From Molanna angustata (lineage: Eukaryota; Arthropoda; Insecta; Trichoptera; Molannidae), in the NCBI GenBank assembly GCA_963576475.1, contig OY754978.1, positions 19,909,678 to 19,973,677 on the forward strand: 64,000 nt of DNA, in the 5' to 3' direction. The notes under the pieces are model-generated. The model had not been told where the DNA came from. It saw only the letters and a list, made by a program, of their open reading frames with translations, and made no database searches. This document shows, piece by piece, positions 13,501 through 25,300 of the stretch (the first letter of the stretch is position 1; the number at the start of each line of letters is the position of its first letter). The position numbers and the translations under genes were made by a program.

Positions 13501-15000
13501 CCATTCCTTTTAAATATCTTGCGAACATGAATTAAACCAATTTATTCCAGTTTTGAACCTTGTGTATCTTGTTTTTCTCCAATCTTTTCCATTTATCTAA
13601 TCAAATGCGTTTCCAGCAATTTTACTTTAGTGTCATTAATTACATCCTACATAAAATCGATGTGTCATATTAGTGAAGGTTGAAACATACACTTATAATT
13701 ATTCATGACAAGTTCATGTTTTGCACGCGCGGTCATATTAGTTGTTATTCCTAACCATACTTACCTACCTATTTCACTCAGAATATTGTGTTGTTACGTA
13801 AAAAATGATATTAGAATTTTTTTACTGTCGGTTTATAGTTCCCAAGTAATTATCTTTTACGAGTGAATATCGTTAGGTATCCCATTGAAATTCTGACTTG
13901 TGTATTTTGTTACACGTGTTCTTGCGATTATTAATTTTATATGGACAGTTTGTTTGTATGTATATTGCGATTTCTCAACTATTTATTTTTCGTATTGTTA
14001 AATTTTCTCAAACGAAACAAGACTGTGGTCATTATCACGAAAGTTATACACATAATCTGGTTGTTAAGAGGTACGAATTTCGTTTGAGACTGTTAAGAAA
14101 TATATACATATTTACTATTACAACACGAGTGGGTACTTATATTTTGTTATGTTATGTTTACGTAAAAATAAACCATGAATTATCTTTGAGTAGATGTATA
14201 TGTGTGTGTTTAGTGTTCGGCCTATCGAAGGGAATTATATTAGTAAAATAAATATATGTTTGTAATCCTCAAAAAATGCCAACGGTCCGGATTAGCATGG
14301 TTGGGTAATATTTCTCGATCGGATACATGTTGACTTCCGTTCACAATATATTTACATTTATGTGTGTTTTGTTTGCTTAGCAAAACTCACCCTATTTCGT
14401 GGGAGTAACTACGCTCAGTGTGGGAGAGAGAGCTGAGCACGCCGAACGATATTTTCGCTTAAGCGGTTCTGTCGACTCGGGATCATTAAATTTTAATACC
14501 AAAATTTGGCTCCTGGGTCTGGCAAGAACGAATCGCTCGGTCTTTGGATGTCAAAGCGAAACCCCAGAAGGGAGTTAAGCCGAGTACTCACTTAACCACT
14601 TGCAACCGCATACTTACCTACTTTAGTTCTCCTTTCGCAGAAATCGTCCGAATATCCATACAAACCGTCGAATGTACAACTGATGAATTACTAGCTTATC
14701 GTGGTAGGTACATATGCTCAAAGCCAACGTTTCGTAGATTGCGCGCAAATATAAAACCTAAGGTTAAAGAACAGAGTGCTAGACAAGGCCATTCCATCGG
14801 TGCAGTGGACTCTACGCTTCCTATTACCGCAAGGTTTCAGAAGCCCTTCTGGCAATATATCTAAAATGGGTTATAATACTTATATTGATAACAGACGATC
14901 CTTTATCTGGAGTATACCTTTTTAATGTGGACGCATCGGTATTTTTCCATTGAATTACATCCATACGTACCAATATTAAACTAATTTCAATTTAACAAAA
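13501..15000. other. non-coding DNA with one moderately GC-richer block
   Basis: No recognised gene. At 14380-14870 the base composition is visibly less AT-rich than the flanks and contains a 106-codon frame on + (14544-14864). I do not recognise the product: no domain, signal peptide or membrane segment is evident, and it ends in KPFWQYI. It could be a fragment of an untranslated exon, a regulatory block or chance. Confidence 0.4.
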
Positions 15001-15004
15001 TGTC

Positions 15005-15045
15005 GTGTATATGTACTTGTTTAACAAGGTCATATTCATTTTTTT
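15005..15045 (+). mobile_element. SINE-A 3' tail fragment without head
   Basis: GTATATGTACTTGTTTAACA and the following AGGTCATATTCATT match the 3' tails of the tRNA-headed SINE-A copies at 21899 and 61290 almost exactly, but no tRNA-like head precedes it. It is either a 5'-truncated SINE or the 3' end of the LINE from which the SINE tail was derived. Confidence 0.65.
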
Positions 15046-16611
15046 GTTTAAAAAAATGTTAAATTGATTAGTTAATTGATTTTAAAATCGTTCTGATTGT
15101 CAACAGAACAATCGCTGTTTCATATCCATTTTACAATTTCCATGGCATGCACACTTTTAAGTTTGGCTACTGTAACGATTACAGCTGTTGATGGCTTAGT
15201 TATACACGGTTTGTATACGAGCAATATGCGGTTGTCCGAACCAGTTCGTGATAATAAATTGAATCTTCGAGTTTTCCAGTGGAATCAAGACACAGCCATA
15301 ATAATATTATACCCATGTCTCGCGCGCATCCCAATTCAACTCAGATGCTGGTGACGGCTGCAAGTTTTGATGCTACTGGATCGGCTCGCGGTAACCCCAG
15401 TTCGCTAAGGTGACTGGACAAACTTCTGTGCCCGTACATACCTATACTTACGTACGTAGATGATGTTCGTCTGGGTCGTTGAAGTCGGTACATAGTTTAA
15501 GGTTTTCTATACGAAGTTGACTGTACATGGGCTGGGTTGCATGAACTACGATCAAAGTCGTATTAGGCACATATCTAATTTACGTATTTAACATCCACAA
15601 TTTTATTTAACAATTTCGAAATTGTATTAGATGAGCAAAAACTAATTATAAACCCATTGCATTTATAAGTATTCATTTTATCAAGCTTGACTATCTTAAA
15701 CATAGCCAATTTAATAAACATTATATTATGTAAGAATTTTAAATATTTAAAGTACGTAATGACTTTCAGTAAAAGTGTTATTATGCAGTGTAGTTGTAAA
15801 GATTTTGAGTAGAAATTAATTAAAAACAATAATAAATTATCGTCTATACCTATATGCACATGATGCGACTGTTTTAATATCGTAATTTATTTTATTCACA
15901 GTTTAGAATTGCTTCTTTTGGCCATTATAACACCAACTAAAAACAACATAATATACATATGTACAGTAAATAAATAATTTATTCCTTATATTATTTATAA
16001 TATACGTTCCCATTTTGTAATTGATACATATTTTATTTTGAATTTGTAATGATCATTCGTTGATTTGAGCATTCCTTGATTGCTATCGTAAAATTTTTAA
16101 ACTGCAGAAATATACTTGGAAAATTTCTACAATATATTACCCACTGCGTATAACTTAGAAGAGAGAACTTACTTCTGGCTTAAAAACTACATATACTTAA
16201 GTTTGGTCTGAGTTTCTAACCACCCAAGTTTAAGTGGCAATTTCATTGTTTTTACCATTGAAAGGCTTTAAAATCTCTTTACTACTTACAACTAGGGGTT
16301 GTTGTTTGTACAAACAGGGTCTTACATGCATAAATAAATTCTTACGTACAGAAAAGTTACAGTGAGCGAGGGGCACAACATTATTGTTTTGCAACATCAT
16401 GTTTGTTATTGATATTCTAGAATGAATTTGTTTTGCTGTTTTTGATTCTCCAAAATAAAAACAATTTCATTTTAGCAAACTGAAATTGAAATTTGTATCT
16501 TTATTTTTAATTATTATAAAATTAATCCTACCTGGTCTAATGTATTTGCTGGGACTTATGTATTAATAATATCTCTTACAAGACTAGGTTTTCTTATCAG
16601 AACAATGCCTT
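15046..16611. other. AT-rich non-coding DNA
   Basis: No supported gene. The 85-codon (15097-15354, +) and 94-codon (15575-15859, -) frames have no recognisable similarity; the second is low-complexity I/L/K/N. A GC-richer stretch at 15300-15480 has no identified feature. Confidence 0.5.
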
Positions 16612-16849
16612 TTTTATTTATTTATTTAGGGACAAATACAGTCTTAAAATACTAAAATGGAATAATACACTATAAAATAAAAACAAACAGACCAATTACA
16701 TATGTCCACAGATATTAAATATAAAACATTTCAAACATCATAAATTTAAATATAACTAAGATGTATGTTTGCCTGTGACGGGAACGGAAAAGGATGGGAA
16801 AAGGATTGTGACAGTTAAATTGTTATATACAATCAATCAATCCTTTTCC

Positions 16850-17365
16850 TCATGACTGAGGATAGCGGCTGTAGTCTGTCGCCACACGTATGGCTCGCCT
16901 CCATGCCAATCTGTTTTGGGCTGAACGCAGAGCACCAGTCACCGAAGACCCCATTGTGGACTTAACCAAATCGCTCCATCTGGTCGGTGAGCGACCACGA
17001 GATCTCCGTCCCTCCACGCTGCCCATCACAACAAGCTTCTCGAGGCAGTCTGGTTTTCTTCTGGCAATGTGTCCAAAGAATTGAAGGATACGTCTGTAAC
17101 ATATCGTCGACAGACGATCTTCAATCCTTAGCTCATCTAAAATTGACACATTGGTTCTTCTGGCTGTCCATGGGATGCGTAACATACGCCTCCAGCACCA
17201 CATTTCGAAAGCATCGATCCTCTTTCGCTCTGACTCCCTAAGTGTCCATGTTTCCACGCCATAAAGGAACATCGGGAATATCAGAGCCCTGACGAGTCTA
17301 GCCTTCGTAGTTTTCGTAATGGTCCTGTCCTTCCATACTCTTGTGAGCTTTCCCAGTGCTCCCTT
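16850..17365 (-). pseudogene. RTE-type LINE, C-terminal 171 residues (family RTE-a)
   Basis: One frame stays open from 17365 to the stop at 16850, so it extends about 31 codons upstream of the first Met at 17272. Signatures in order are GKLTRVWKDRTITK, FPMFLYGVETWTL, DAFEMWCWRRMLRIPWTARR, FGHIARR, and RGRSPTRWSDLVK close to the end. This region follows the reverse transcriptase domain in RTE-type non-LTR elements and is often annotated as endonuclease-reverse transcriptase in insects. A full protein would be of the order of a thousand residues; the endonuclease and palm domains are missing, so the copy is dead. The lack of frame damage suggests a fairly young insertion. Confidence 0.85.
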
Positions 17366-17463
17366 TCATACAAACAACAACTTAAAATGTAAATAAAAGT
17401 ATACAAAAGATAATATTAGAAAAAACAAAAATAACTAACAAAAAAAAAATTCAACATACGAGT

Positions 17464-17589
17464 TCATGCTATGCACTTATAGAGAGAATTTTTGTATGCG
17501 TTATTACTAGCGGTGAATATATCAGAATGTGTGATACTGGCTGAGAGGTTGACATTATAGAAGTTACAAGCCCTTTTGATAAACTCATT
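17464..17589 (-). pseudogene. possible LINE C-terminus (jockey/CR1-like)
   Basis: A 41-residue frame on the - strand begins NEFIKRACNFYNV, contains THSDIFTASNNAYKNSLYK and ends in a stop. Its position just before a T-rich untranslated stretch and the shape R..N.YN..DIF....N fit the extreme C-terminus of a jockey or CR1-type reverse transcriptase. This is weak pattern recognition; chance is not excluded. Confidence 0.4.
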
Positions 17590-20584
17590 TTTTATATAAA
17601 TTATATGTTGCATAAGACCCATTTATGTTTAATATATATCATTGTTAATATGTCAAATTTATGTGTGAATAGTTATCTATATTTCGCCAAAATTTTCATT
17701 ATCTAAGGCCTGCTTACAAATGAAATATTTCGTCGTAGAAATACGCAAGGATCCGTAGGTATGATTTTTCCGTCGTAATAAAATCTAAGAAGATCCCAAT
17801 TCTCTCTATGGGGAGCTTCATAAAGACGGGATATATGGCAGCGTTTATAGTTTTCATTTAACACTACGATGCTCCAAATTTGCGGTTAGCTCATTCGGCG
17901 ACATCTCATTTTCTCGACCTTAATAGAGATGAGTTACTGTCCATTTTATTGGCCCCCTCATTGCTGATTTCTCCTTATTTATCTAGCTCTGTATCCACAT
18001 TCGGGGCCACGGAAAATAATACGAAACCGATAAACTTCAAGCGGGAGAAAGAAAAATAAGGGCAACAAATACACCAGGCAAGTCGAATCGTAAAATACTT
18101 TTTTATTACCCATCTGTACTACGGCCTACCCTGGAGTTTTCCCCCTCATGTTAGTCCGCACACTGACCGCGCCCGCCACGAGACGCTTCTGTACTCAATA
18201 CTTTCTTTTACTTATATAATATAATGTTCCAACGAACAGTCTTTTTCTGCAAACGCATGTTTTTCTTACAGAACTCTCTCCTTTTATATTCTTTAATTTA
18301 TTTCCAAGTTTTTCTTATTATTCAGTACCTACCTACGTCAGATTCGTCGTGGCAAAGTGCTTTCGGCATCGATTAGGTACCTATTTTTAATCAAATCCAA
18401 ATTACTTTCATCACAATTCACTACATATTATTTCCTGGGATTTTCCACAAGAAAAAACAGCATCAATATTTCAAATATATGTATGGTACAATTTAGCTGA
18501 TACATTTTGATATCCGATTGTTTAACTACATATTTATGAATGCTTAATATTATTCCATTTTGAAAACATACACTGAAAAATTAAAAACCCCACAACGTTA
18601 ATAACTATTTCAATAACTTAGTTAAACTTTTAGAGTGCAAAATATGAAGTACAAAAATGATTAAAATTGGGAAAAAGCGAATATGCTATGACCAACACTA
18701 CACTCGACAATAATACCAGGTTAGTGTAGGCATAATTTATGCATTGTATCAATATGAAGTAGATGGAACTTAAGTTTGGTTGCTGTAGTAGGACATAATT
18801 TAGATTTTTTCTTAAAGAGTTAACAATCATTAAATGCATTTTATGGAGCTTCGTATAAGTAGAAACTAACCGGTTTCTAAATTAATTTTAAAACTATCAT
18901 AGAATTTGCTGTAGTGATTTGATAGTATGCCATACACAAAAACCACCATGATATTCGTTTAAAACTCGGCGTAAACTAACGTACTCGAAATTGTGGAATC
19001 ATAATTCTTCACTATCAGATAATAACGAAGAGTGAAAACGCAGCGTATGAAGGTTTGTTGCTTTAAGTGTGGAGTTTGCCAAACTGTGTTTACCCATCTT
19101 CATAGATGGGTATACCAACATACATAGGTCTGCGCCAACCTTCCTTTCCTTCGTCTACCTCTAGCTGCCAGTTTTCTGTTTTACCGTCGATTTAATGTTC
19201 TTTTAGTTTTAACGATCTGTGCGGGTTCGCCTTTATAATTCGTTTTTACGAGTTATTCCCTCACTTTTAACCATCGATTTCGTTATTAATAACGAATGCC
19301 CTAGAAACAGACACGTTGCTATTCTCCCGACAGATTTCGTATATTGTGAAACGTCGCGTAATATTCGTATAGTACTACGTGGGTTTTCGTATTTTACTTT
19401 TGTTGAATGTTCAAACTCAAAATACGTGACACCTATCGACTGTTAAAGGATTTGACTTAGGCAGTATAAAGTGAATTTTACTGGAGAGCCATTTAATGTT
19501 TTGATTGTAATATATTGGATATGTTGAACAAATCGAAAAATATTGTTTAGATACCATAAGATTTATTTCTTCTCTATTTTTTTTTAAATCGGTACCCGTG
19601 TAAATCTAAATAGATTTTCCCAGATTCGTGGAAATTCTAACGAAAACTTTATCCGAGAGGTTTAATGGGCTCAATAAACTGAATATTGACAATAATGTGT
19701 GTTATGTAAATTTTAAAACATTTTGACAAATGACACGATTTTTACTATAAATTCCTTTATGATATTATTCGATTTACTTTTTCTTTAGAAGTAATCCGTA
19801 TCAAGCTAGATATACATAGATGTTGATAACTGCTTTAACTGTTCAGAATGTGTCAAATCACGTATTTAACAACAGTTGTTTGAAATGCATCAGATTAAAA
19901 TTTTATGAAACTACGCGGATCTTTTCATATATTTTAATTGTTTAAATCATATATTGATTAGTCTTAATTGAAAAACAATCTGTCGAATTTGGACGATCCA
20001 ATCAAAATTATGCTCGAATATGATATTGAAAAAACTAATTTTCGTTTTCGGTACAGCCATCACCTGAGATATCCAGTGCTGCGTTAGTGTTGTCAATATT
20101 ATTGGCCTTTTTATTTCTTTTAGCGAGATATTATTATTTCTATGGAAGAGGCATTTTATGATATTGCCTATCTTCGATTATGTTGATCTCATTTCAGCCC
20201 TCCTCCGCCCCCCCATGAAAAAACTGTTTCCAACTGTCGAAAAGGTAGCGAACGAAAATAAATTGAGTGACATCGGATATTGGTAAAGTTTCTCTCCGTA
20301 TAGAATCAATGATATCACAAAAATACATTGTACCTATAGATATATACCTATAAAGGAAAGAAGTCACTCTGAAGGTTGATATAACAAACATGATTATACA
20401 CCTGCGCCCCGGCATTTTTTTTCCTGGATATAAATATCGACAATACATACAAACATATCTTAATGAATTACATACTGTGATCTCATTTGACATTGAATTG
20501 CCTTTCTTATATTCATGTATTTTCAACATTTTCTGTTTTTTTATATCCTTTTGGATTTGTATTAAAATATTCGCATTAATAATT
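17590..20584. other. AT-rich non-coding DNA
   Basis: No supported gene. Somewhat GC-richer stretches occur at 17870-18200 and 19030-19450 without a recognisable product. The 111-codon frame at 20194-20529 on - and its + strand counterpart have no identified similarity. Confidence 0.5.
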
Positions 20585-20639
20585 TGAGTTTTTCAACCAA
20601 AATTGTTGTTTATCATTGTTGCATACCATAATATTAGCA

Positions 20640-20928
20640 AGCTTTTATTTTTTTTTTGGTTAGTATTTTTAACTTAATCATTATTATATTAAAATAATTA
20701 TTACCTTTCTATGTTACAAATTATATTATTACCTTTTTTATAATCATTTTTTTGATGATTTTCAACCATATTTCATTTTCATTTTCACTTCATATTCCCG
20801 TTTTTTTCTTGCTTTATTGTTTTCTATATATTTTTTTTTCTTTTTACGAAAAATGTTTCTGTTTACTGTACATGTTCTTTTTTATGTTAATGGTTTTTTA
20901 ACCGCTAATAAATAAATAAATATTCCCT
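20640..20928 (+). mobile_element. probable retroposon 3' end with (AATA)n tail
   Basis: A T-rich stretch with long poly(T) tracts ends in GCTAATAAATAAATAAATAT at about 20905-20928. T-rich 3' untranslated sequence closing on (AATA)n is the usual 3' end of insect LINEs. No coding part was recognised upstream, so the family is unknown. Confidence 0.35.
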
Positions 20929-21898
20929 GTTTATTTTATGTGATTAAAATTGTATGCCTCCATAGTTAGATATCTTATTATTGAGTACGTATTATATCAA
21001 TATTTTGACAAACTAAAATGAAAAATATAAAACTCTCGGTAGTGAGTATGTGTTTTTTTTTATATTTGACAACTGTATTATTTGAGGTGGTGTTAAACAC
21101 TTAGTTTTCTTTTCTCTCGTCCAAACATCGGTTATTTAATAATGTAGGTTTATACTGTACTAATAATATTGGTCGGCACTTTCGATATCGTTCACTCTTC
21201 TCTTCGGTCGAACTGCCTTTTGATTAAGCTTGTACAAATATTGAAAAATTGTTAAGAGTCGCCCGGGTCCGTTGTTTGCAGTTGTATGGTAGAGAGATGT
21301 CGTGACTGCCGTAGGTATACCGGTCGCTGCTGTGAGTTTGGGAAGTTGGTAAGGACGTGACTTCGAAATTCCTTTAGCAAATACAAGGTTGGTTGGTTGG
21401 CTGGCTGGCTGGCTTTGGCTTGGCTCGCTCGCTTGTACAACTTGTGTGGATTAAGGACGATTCGATGGATTATTGAGGCATATGCTTAAGTGGCGTGTTT
21501 GCCGGAAAGCCATCGTGGTTATCTGGGACACACGGCGATTATATTATATCGAGCGTTTTATTTTATTGGATTTGATACTTTTTCCGAGGTACAATATTCT
21601 TTTTTTATAAACTAATTTCAAACATATGTAGGTATGTACTCAAAATTTGTAGTTTACTCAAAATAAGTTAAGGGTATTCTATTTTATAATTTATCGTTTT
21701 ATTTATTTATTGAAAGTGGGTTAATTACTATATAATTGCATATGCAAATGCAGTATTTACATTTTTTTTCCATAATTGATTGTTGATTTTTGCGATGGAT
21801 ATTTGATACACATCAATTAATAAGCAAAAATGATATGTGAAAACAGAAAAAAATCTAATTCTACTATTTAATAATAATAATAATAAAATAATTCAGAT
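20929..21898. other. non-coding DNA with microsatellites
   Basis: No supported gene. It holds a (TTGG)n/(CTGG)n run at 21388-21414 followed by TTGGCT/TCGC repeats, and a (TAA)n run at about 21868-21888 directly upstream of a SINE. Confidence 0.6.
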
Positions 21899-22080
21899 GG
21901 GTCGATGGCAGAGCGGTTAGCACGCTGGGTTAGTAATCCAGTGGTCGCGAGTTCGAATCCTGCCTCGACCCATTTCGTTCACCTATAGCACAAGCATTTA
22001 TGTTTATTTTAGGGAACGTAGGAAGATGTATATGTACTTGTTTAACAAGGACATATTCATTTTTTTTAAAAAAAAATAAA
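21899..22080 (+). mobile_element. SINE-A copy 1, tRNA-Thr-like head
   Basis: Bases 21899-21971 fold as a complete tRNA: the 7-bp acceptor GGGTCGA pairs with TCGACCC, the anticodon stem is CTGGG/TCCAG with loop TTAGTAA (anticodon AGT, threonine), and the T arm contains GTTCGAATCC (B box). The tRNA-unrelated body follows (TTTCGTTCACCTATAGCAC, then ATATGTACTTGTTTAACAAG and GACATATTCAT) and an A-rich tail. Five other head or tail copies in this window (15005, 38487, 44085, 48303, 61290) show it is a SINE family rather than a lone tRNA gene. RNA polymerase III transcription is expected from family knowledge. Confidence 0.85.
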
Positions 22081-22091
22081 ATTATAATACG

Positions 22092-22314
22092 TTCTAGGTA
22101 TTTTTTTAAGTTTTATATTTCACCATTTTCAATGTGTTAGCTATAGGACTAATTTTAACTTAATTTTAACTGATTGTATTTTTTTAAGTTTTGTTTCACC
22201 ATTTTCAATGTGTTAGCTATAGGACTAATTTTAAATTATTTTTTGCAAACTGAAAGCGCCCTTGAGGTGACCACGGTTGTCACTAAACGGCGTTTTATAA
22301 ATTGTCCTTATTAT
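22092..22314 (+). mobile_element. L2-type LINE 3' end, 5'-truncated, abutting SINE-A
   Basis: This stretch matches 41190-41412 with about two differences in roughly 220 bases, including an internal tandem duplication of about 80 bases (CACCATTTTCAATGTGTTAG appears twice) and the terminal hairpin AGCGCC..GGCGTT with inner GTGAC/GTCAC. It begins 12 bases after the A-rich tail of the SINE at 21899. The small overlapping open frame (22174-22365) is not a gene. Confidence 0.85.
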
Positions 22315-25300
22315 GTTATTATGAAAGTACCTACTCCTAATAATAAATGGTGTTTAACATCATAACTCCTCCGTTGTTTTAAAAGATTTTCTCAATCCAT
22401 TTATGTATATTGGAAGTTCCGAAAAGACATAATATTAGAAAATAACGAAGTAAAATAAAATTGAATATAATAATATGTATGTATGGTATATCGGATGTTA
22501 TTGATATTGTATCAGATTTAACCAAAGCTGTTTTACATCTCACGATTTTCAGATCCTATCCGAGTCAACGTGCTCTGTGAAGTAATGCATGACATGTGCT
22601 CAATACCCACATAACTCACTCTTGTTGCTTGCTCTCTGTACGAGAGTCGATGCTGCAAACTTAGCCTTTTGCATTCGTAGCCGGTGGCAGCCGGCTGAAC
22701 AACACTGACGAATATTTTTATGTATCGTCTAATCCCAGATCAAAGTTTCTCAGTCGATAGCAACATCGAAGACGGGGGGAAGATAGCTTGTAGATACTCT
22801 ATGGTTTGTGTCGTTGTGCCTATACCTCTCTTTTGTTTCCAATATGTACATTTTGGCTGTGTCAGATCGCGCGTGGCGCGCTTCTGCAATTGTTCTCTCG
22901 TACCATTCAACTTGTCCGACATACTCGTAAACTTGACTGGGTGAATTTTATTCCATAGTCATTTTCGGATAAGACTTTTCTACCGCATGTCGAAGTTGAA
23001 AGTTTACAATGTTTCCGTTACACATGTTCGGCGATGTTTATTTTCATTCGTTTTGTATATATACTCTTATATCTAAGTTAATAAGTTTAAGTGAAATGTT
23101 TTGAGGGCTAATGAATTAATTGATCTTGTCCTCAGACTAATTTGTACAATCAATTCAATCATCGTTAGTTTAGATAATGTTGATCTAATCTAGTTGATAC
23201 TTGTAAACTAAAACTGGTCTAATCCATTAATATATGTCACTCTTCTTTTTCATTTTATGTCTAGACCTTGTTTTTTATGCTCGTCTCTTGTTGGAACAAA
23301 ATTTGAAAGTATATAATTATTTTATTCAAAGTTTCATTATTATCATCATCATTATGTTGTGTGTATGAGGTTTCTCAAATTTGAGATTCTCTATACCTAC
23401 AGTCTAAACATGAATTATATCGACTACTCGTTTAACGTCGTCGTTTCGTTTTCATATAAAATTATTGTTGTTTATTTTCATTACTTAATCAAATCTGTTT
23501 TTAAATAGGTGTTTTGTTTCATAATAATATAGCAGATTAATCACACTTTCCTCATCTGATTTGATGCGCTGGTTTACCCTCGCTTTTGGACGGACAACGC
23601 TGTTTTCTGATTTGCATATTTATGCCTTTTTGAATCCATTTATTTTCGCCTTGTATTATTTCGTTTTAAACGGCTGATTCCGCTGAAACAAGGGGAAGTT
23701 GCTATGGCGCCTGTTCTGCCACAAATGAAAAAGATAAGTGGGATGCGTCCTTACTGAATATTTCATAAATTTATTATTTTTTCTTTTTATTTTCGTGGTA
23801 TATTTAGAGCCAAATGCGGGATCAACTTAGGAAAAAAAAGTTCAAAGACGTGAGTAAAATAACGAATGAAAAATAAAGTATATATGGATATGTATATTCA
23901 ATGTATATAAGATAGATTGAAATGTATAATTGTACATAATTAGTTTTATAAAAACACAAGTTTTCTTATACGTGTTTAATTTGATTACAAATTCATCATT
24001 ATTTTAAAGAAACATTGTTATATGAGTTGGGATTTATCTGAAAATAATTAAATAGATCATCTTATATCTTTGCTTGTATTTCGTCATATCCCGCATGTCT
24101 TCTTGTTAGTTGTTTAACATACAGATTTAATTTAAGTTGGTACCTATAAATTATCTACAAAGAGCTCCATTTCGATTTGAAATTAATAGATTCTGGAATC
24201 GGTGTAATAAATTCAAGGTCTACGAAGGAGATGCACTTGTAAAGATGTTTTATTTGCACCTCAGTGAAAACACCTGACACCTTCAGATAGCTCCGAACTA
24301 CGAGCCTATTCCGCGTCGCTCAAAGAAGCGACTGCAACACGTGATTTAAATAACAAATTACATTTTGAACGAGACTTAATGTACCTACCTTTGAGTGCCC
24401 CATCTTTCTTTGGATATATTTATTTTTTTCCATCAGATAGCGTCGTTTCTTTAGCAACGTATTATTTTTCCGGCGTTTTAATTTCGGGCCTAAATAAAGC
24501 GCGTGCTATGTATATTATAATTTTGAAATCTCCGAATGAAATAAGTAAAAATGCTAAGTATTATAAATTATCCTCATTAATGATTCGACTTGCTTCTCTT
24601 GTTCAAATTGTGTACATTAAGATTAATCGTCAGTGTTTCTTTTTCTTCGCTGACTTCCATTGTAGGTATGAATAAAACACGGATAACGTATAATCAAGAT
24701 CAAAACCACACAAGCTTCGCCGACATAGATAAGTTTGATAATAAACATTTAAACTTAACCGACGATTAAATAATTGATGTTATTAGACATGTCTTTACAC
24801 TGACTGTTCTATTATACACTATTTCTATAGACCAACACAAATGTTTGTCACATTGTAATTTACTATTTCTATTCGAGCGTTGAGTACCAATCTTGTTTGT
24901 GTAAGTAATTACCACGGTTTTGGTCCAAATAAAAATTAAGATCTATCTTGAAATGGTACTAGAATCTTTGTTTTATTTTTCGTTGCTAATGAGTGTGCAA
25001 GTATTGCTTATGTCTTCAATACGATTCTCGATACCTCTAAAAATAATTGATATTATTTAATTAACAATTTTTCATTCTTTATTATATTCGATTTCGTTAT
25101 AAATTTATTTTATCCATTTTTATGTTGTATTTTCTAGTATGTAAACACAATATTATTTAGATTGTTGATTCAAGATTAAATATTCCTACCTATCATTTTC
25201 AAACTTCCGGTAAACTGTTATATGCCAAGAGAGGTATGCCACACGATTCTACAATAATTATTTTTGTGGAGTCATCTTCCACAAAAGACAAACCTTAACG

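Larger units (their letters stand above)
16612..17589 (-). mobile_element. nested LINE block (RTE fragment inside a second LINE's 3' region)
   Basis: Read on the - strand: a short C-terminal frame (17589-17464), then a T-rich untranslated stretch, then an RTE-type C-terminus (17365-16850) with an ATTGATTGATTG-like tail, then an AT-rich 3' untranslated stretch ending in ACTGTATTTGTCCCTAAATA and an (AAAT)n tail at about 16612-16630. The simplest reading is that an RTE 3' fragment inserted into the 3' untranslated region of another LINE whose own (AAAT)n end lies at the left edge. An inverted GGAAAAGGATTG pair (about 16797-16849) flanks the junction. The nesting is inferred. Confidence 0.6.

Noticed and set aside
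13898..14251. 117-codon + frame with hydrophobic stretches
   Set aside because: No recognisable family and ordinary AT-rich composition; nothing separates it from chance.
17000..17241. Plus-strand frames opposite the RTE-a relic
   Set aside because: Shadows of the - strand coding frame.
21899..21971. A functional tRNA-Thr gene
   Set aside because: The same head with the same non-tRNA body and tail recurs several times, which fits a SINE better than a single tRNA gene.
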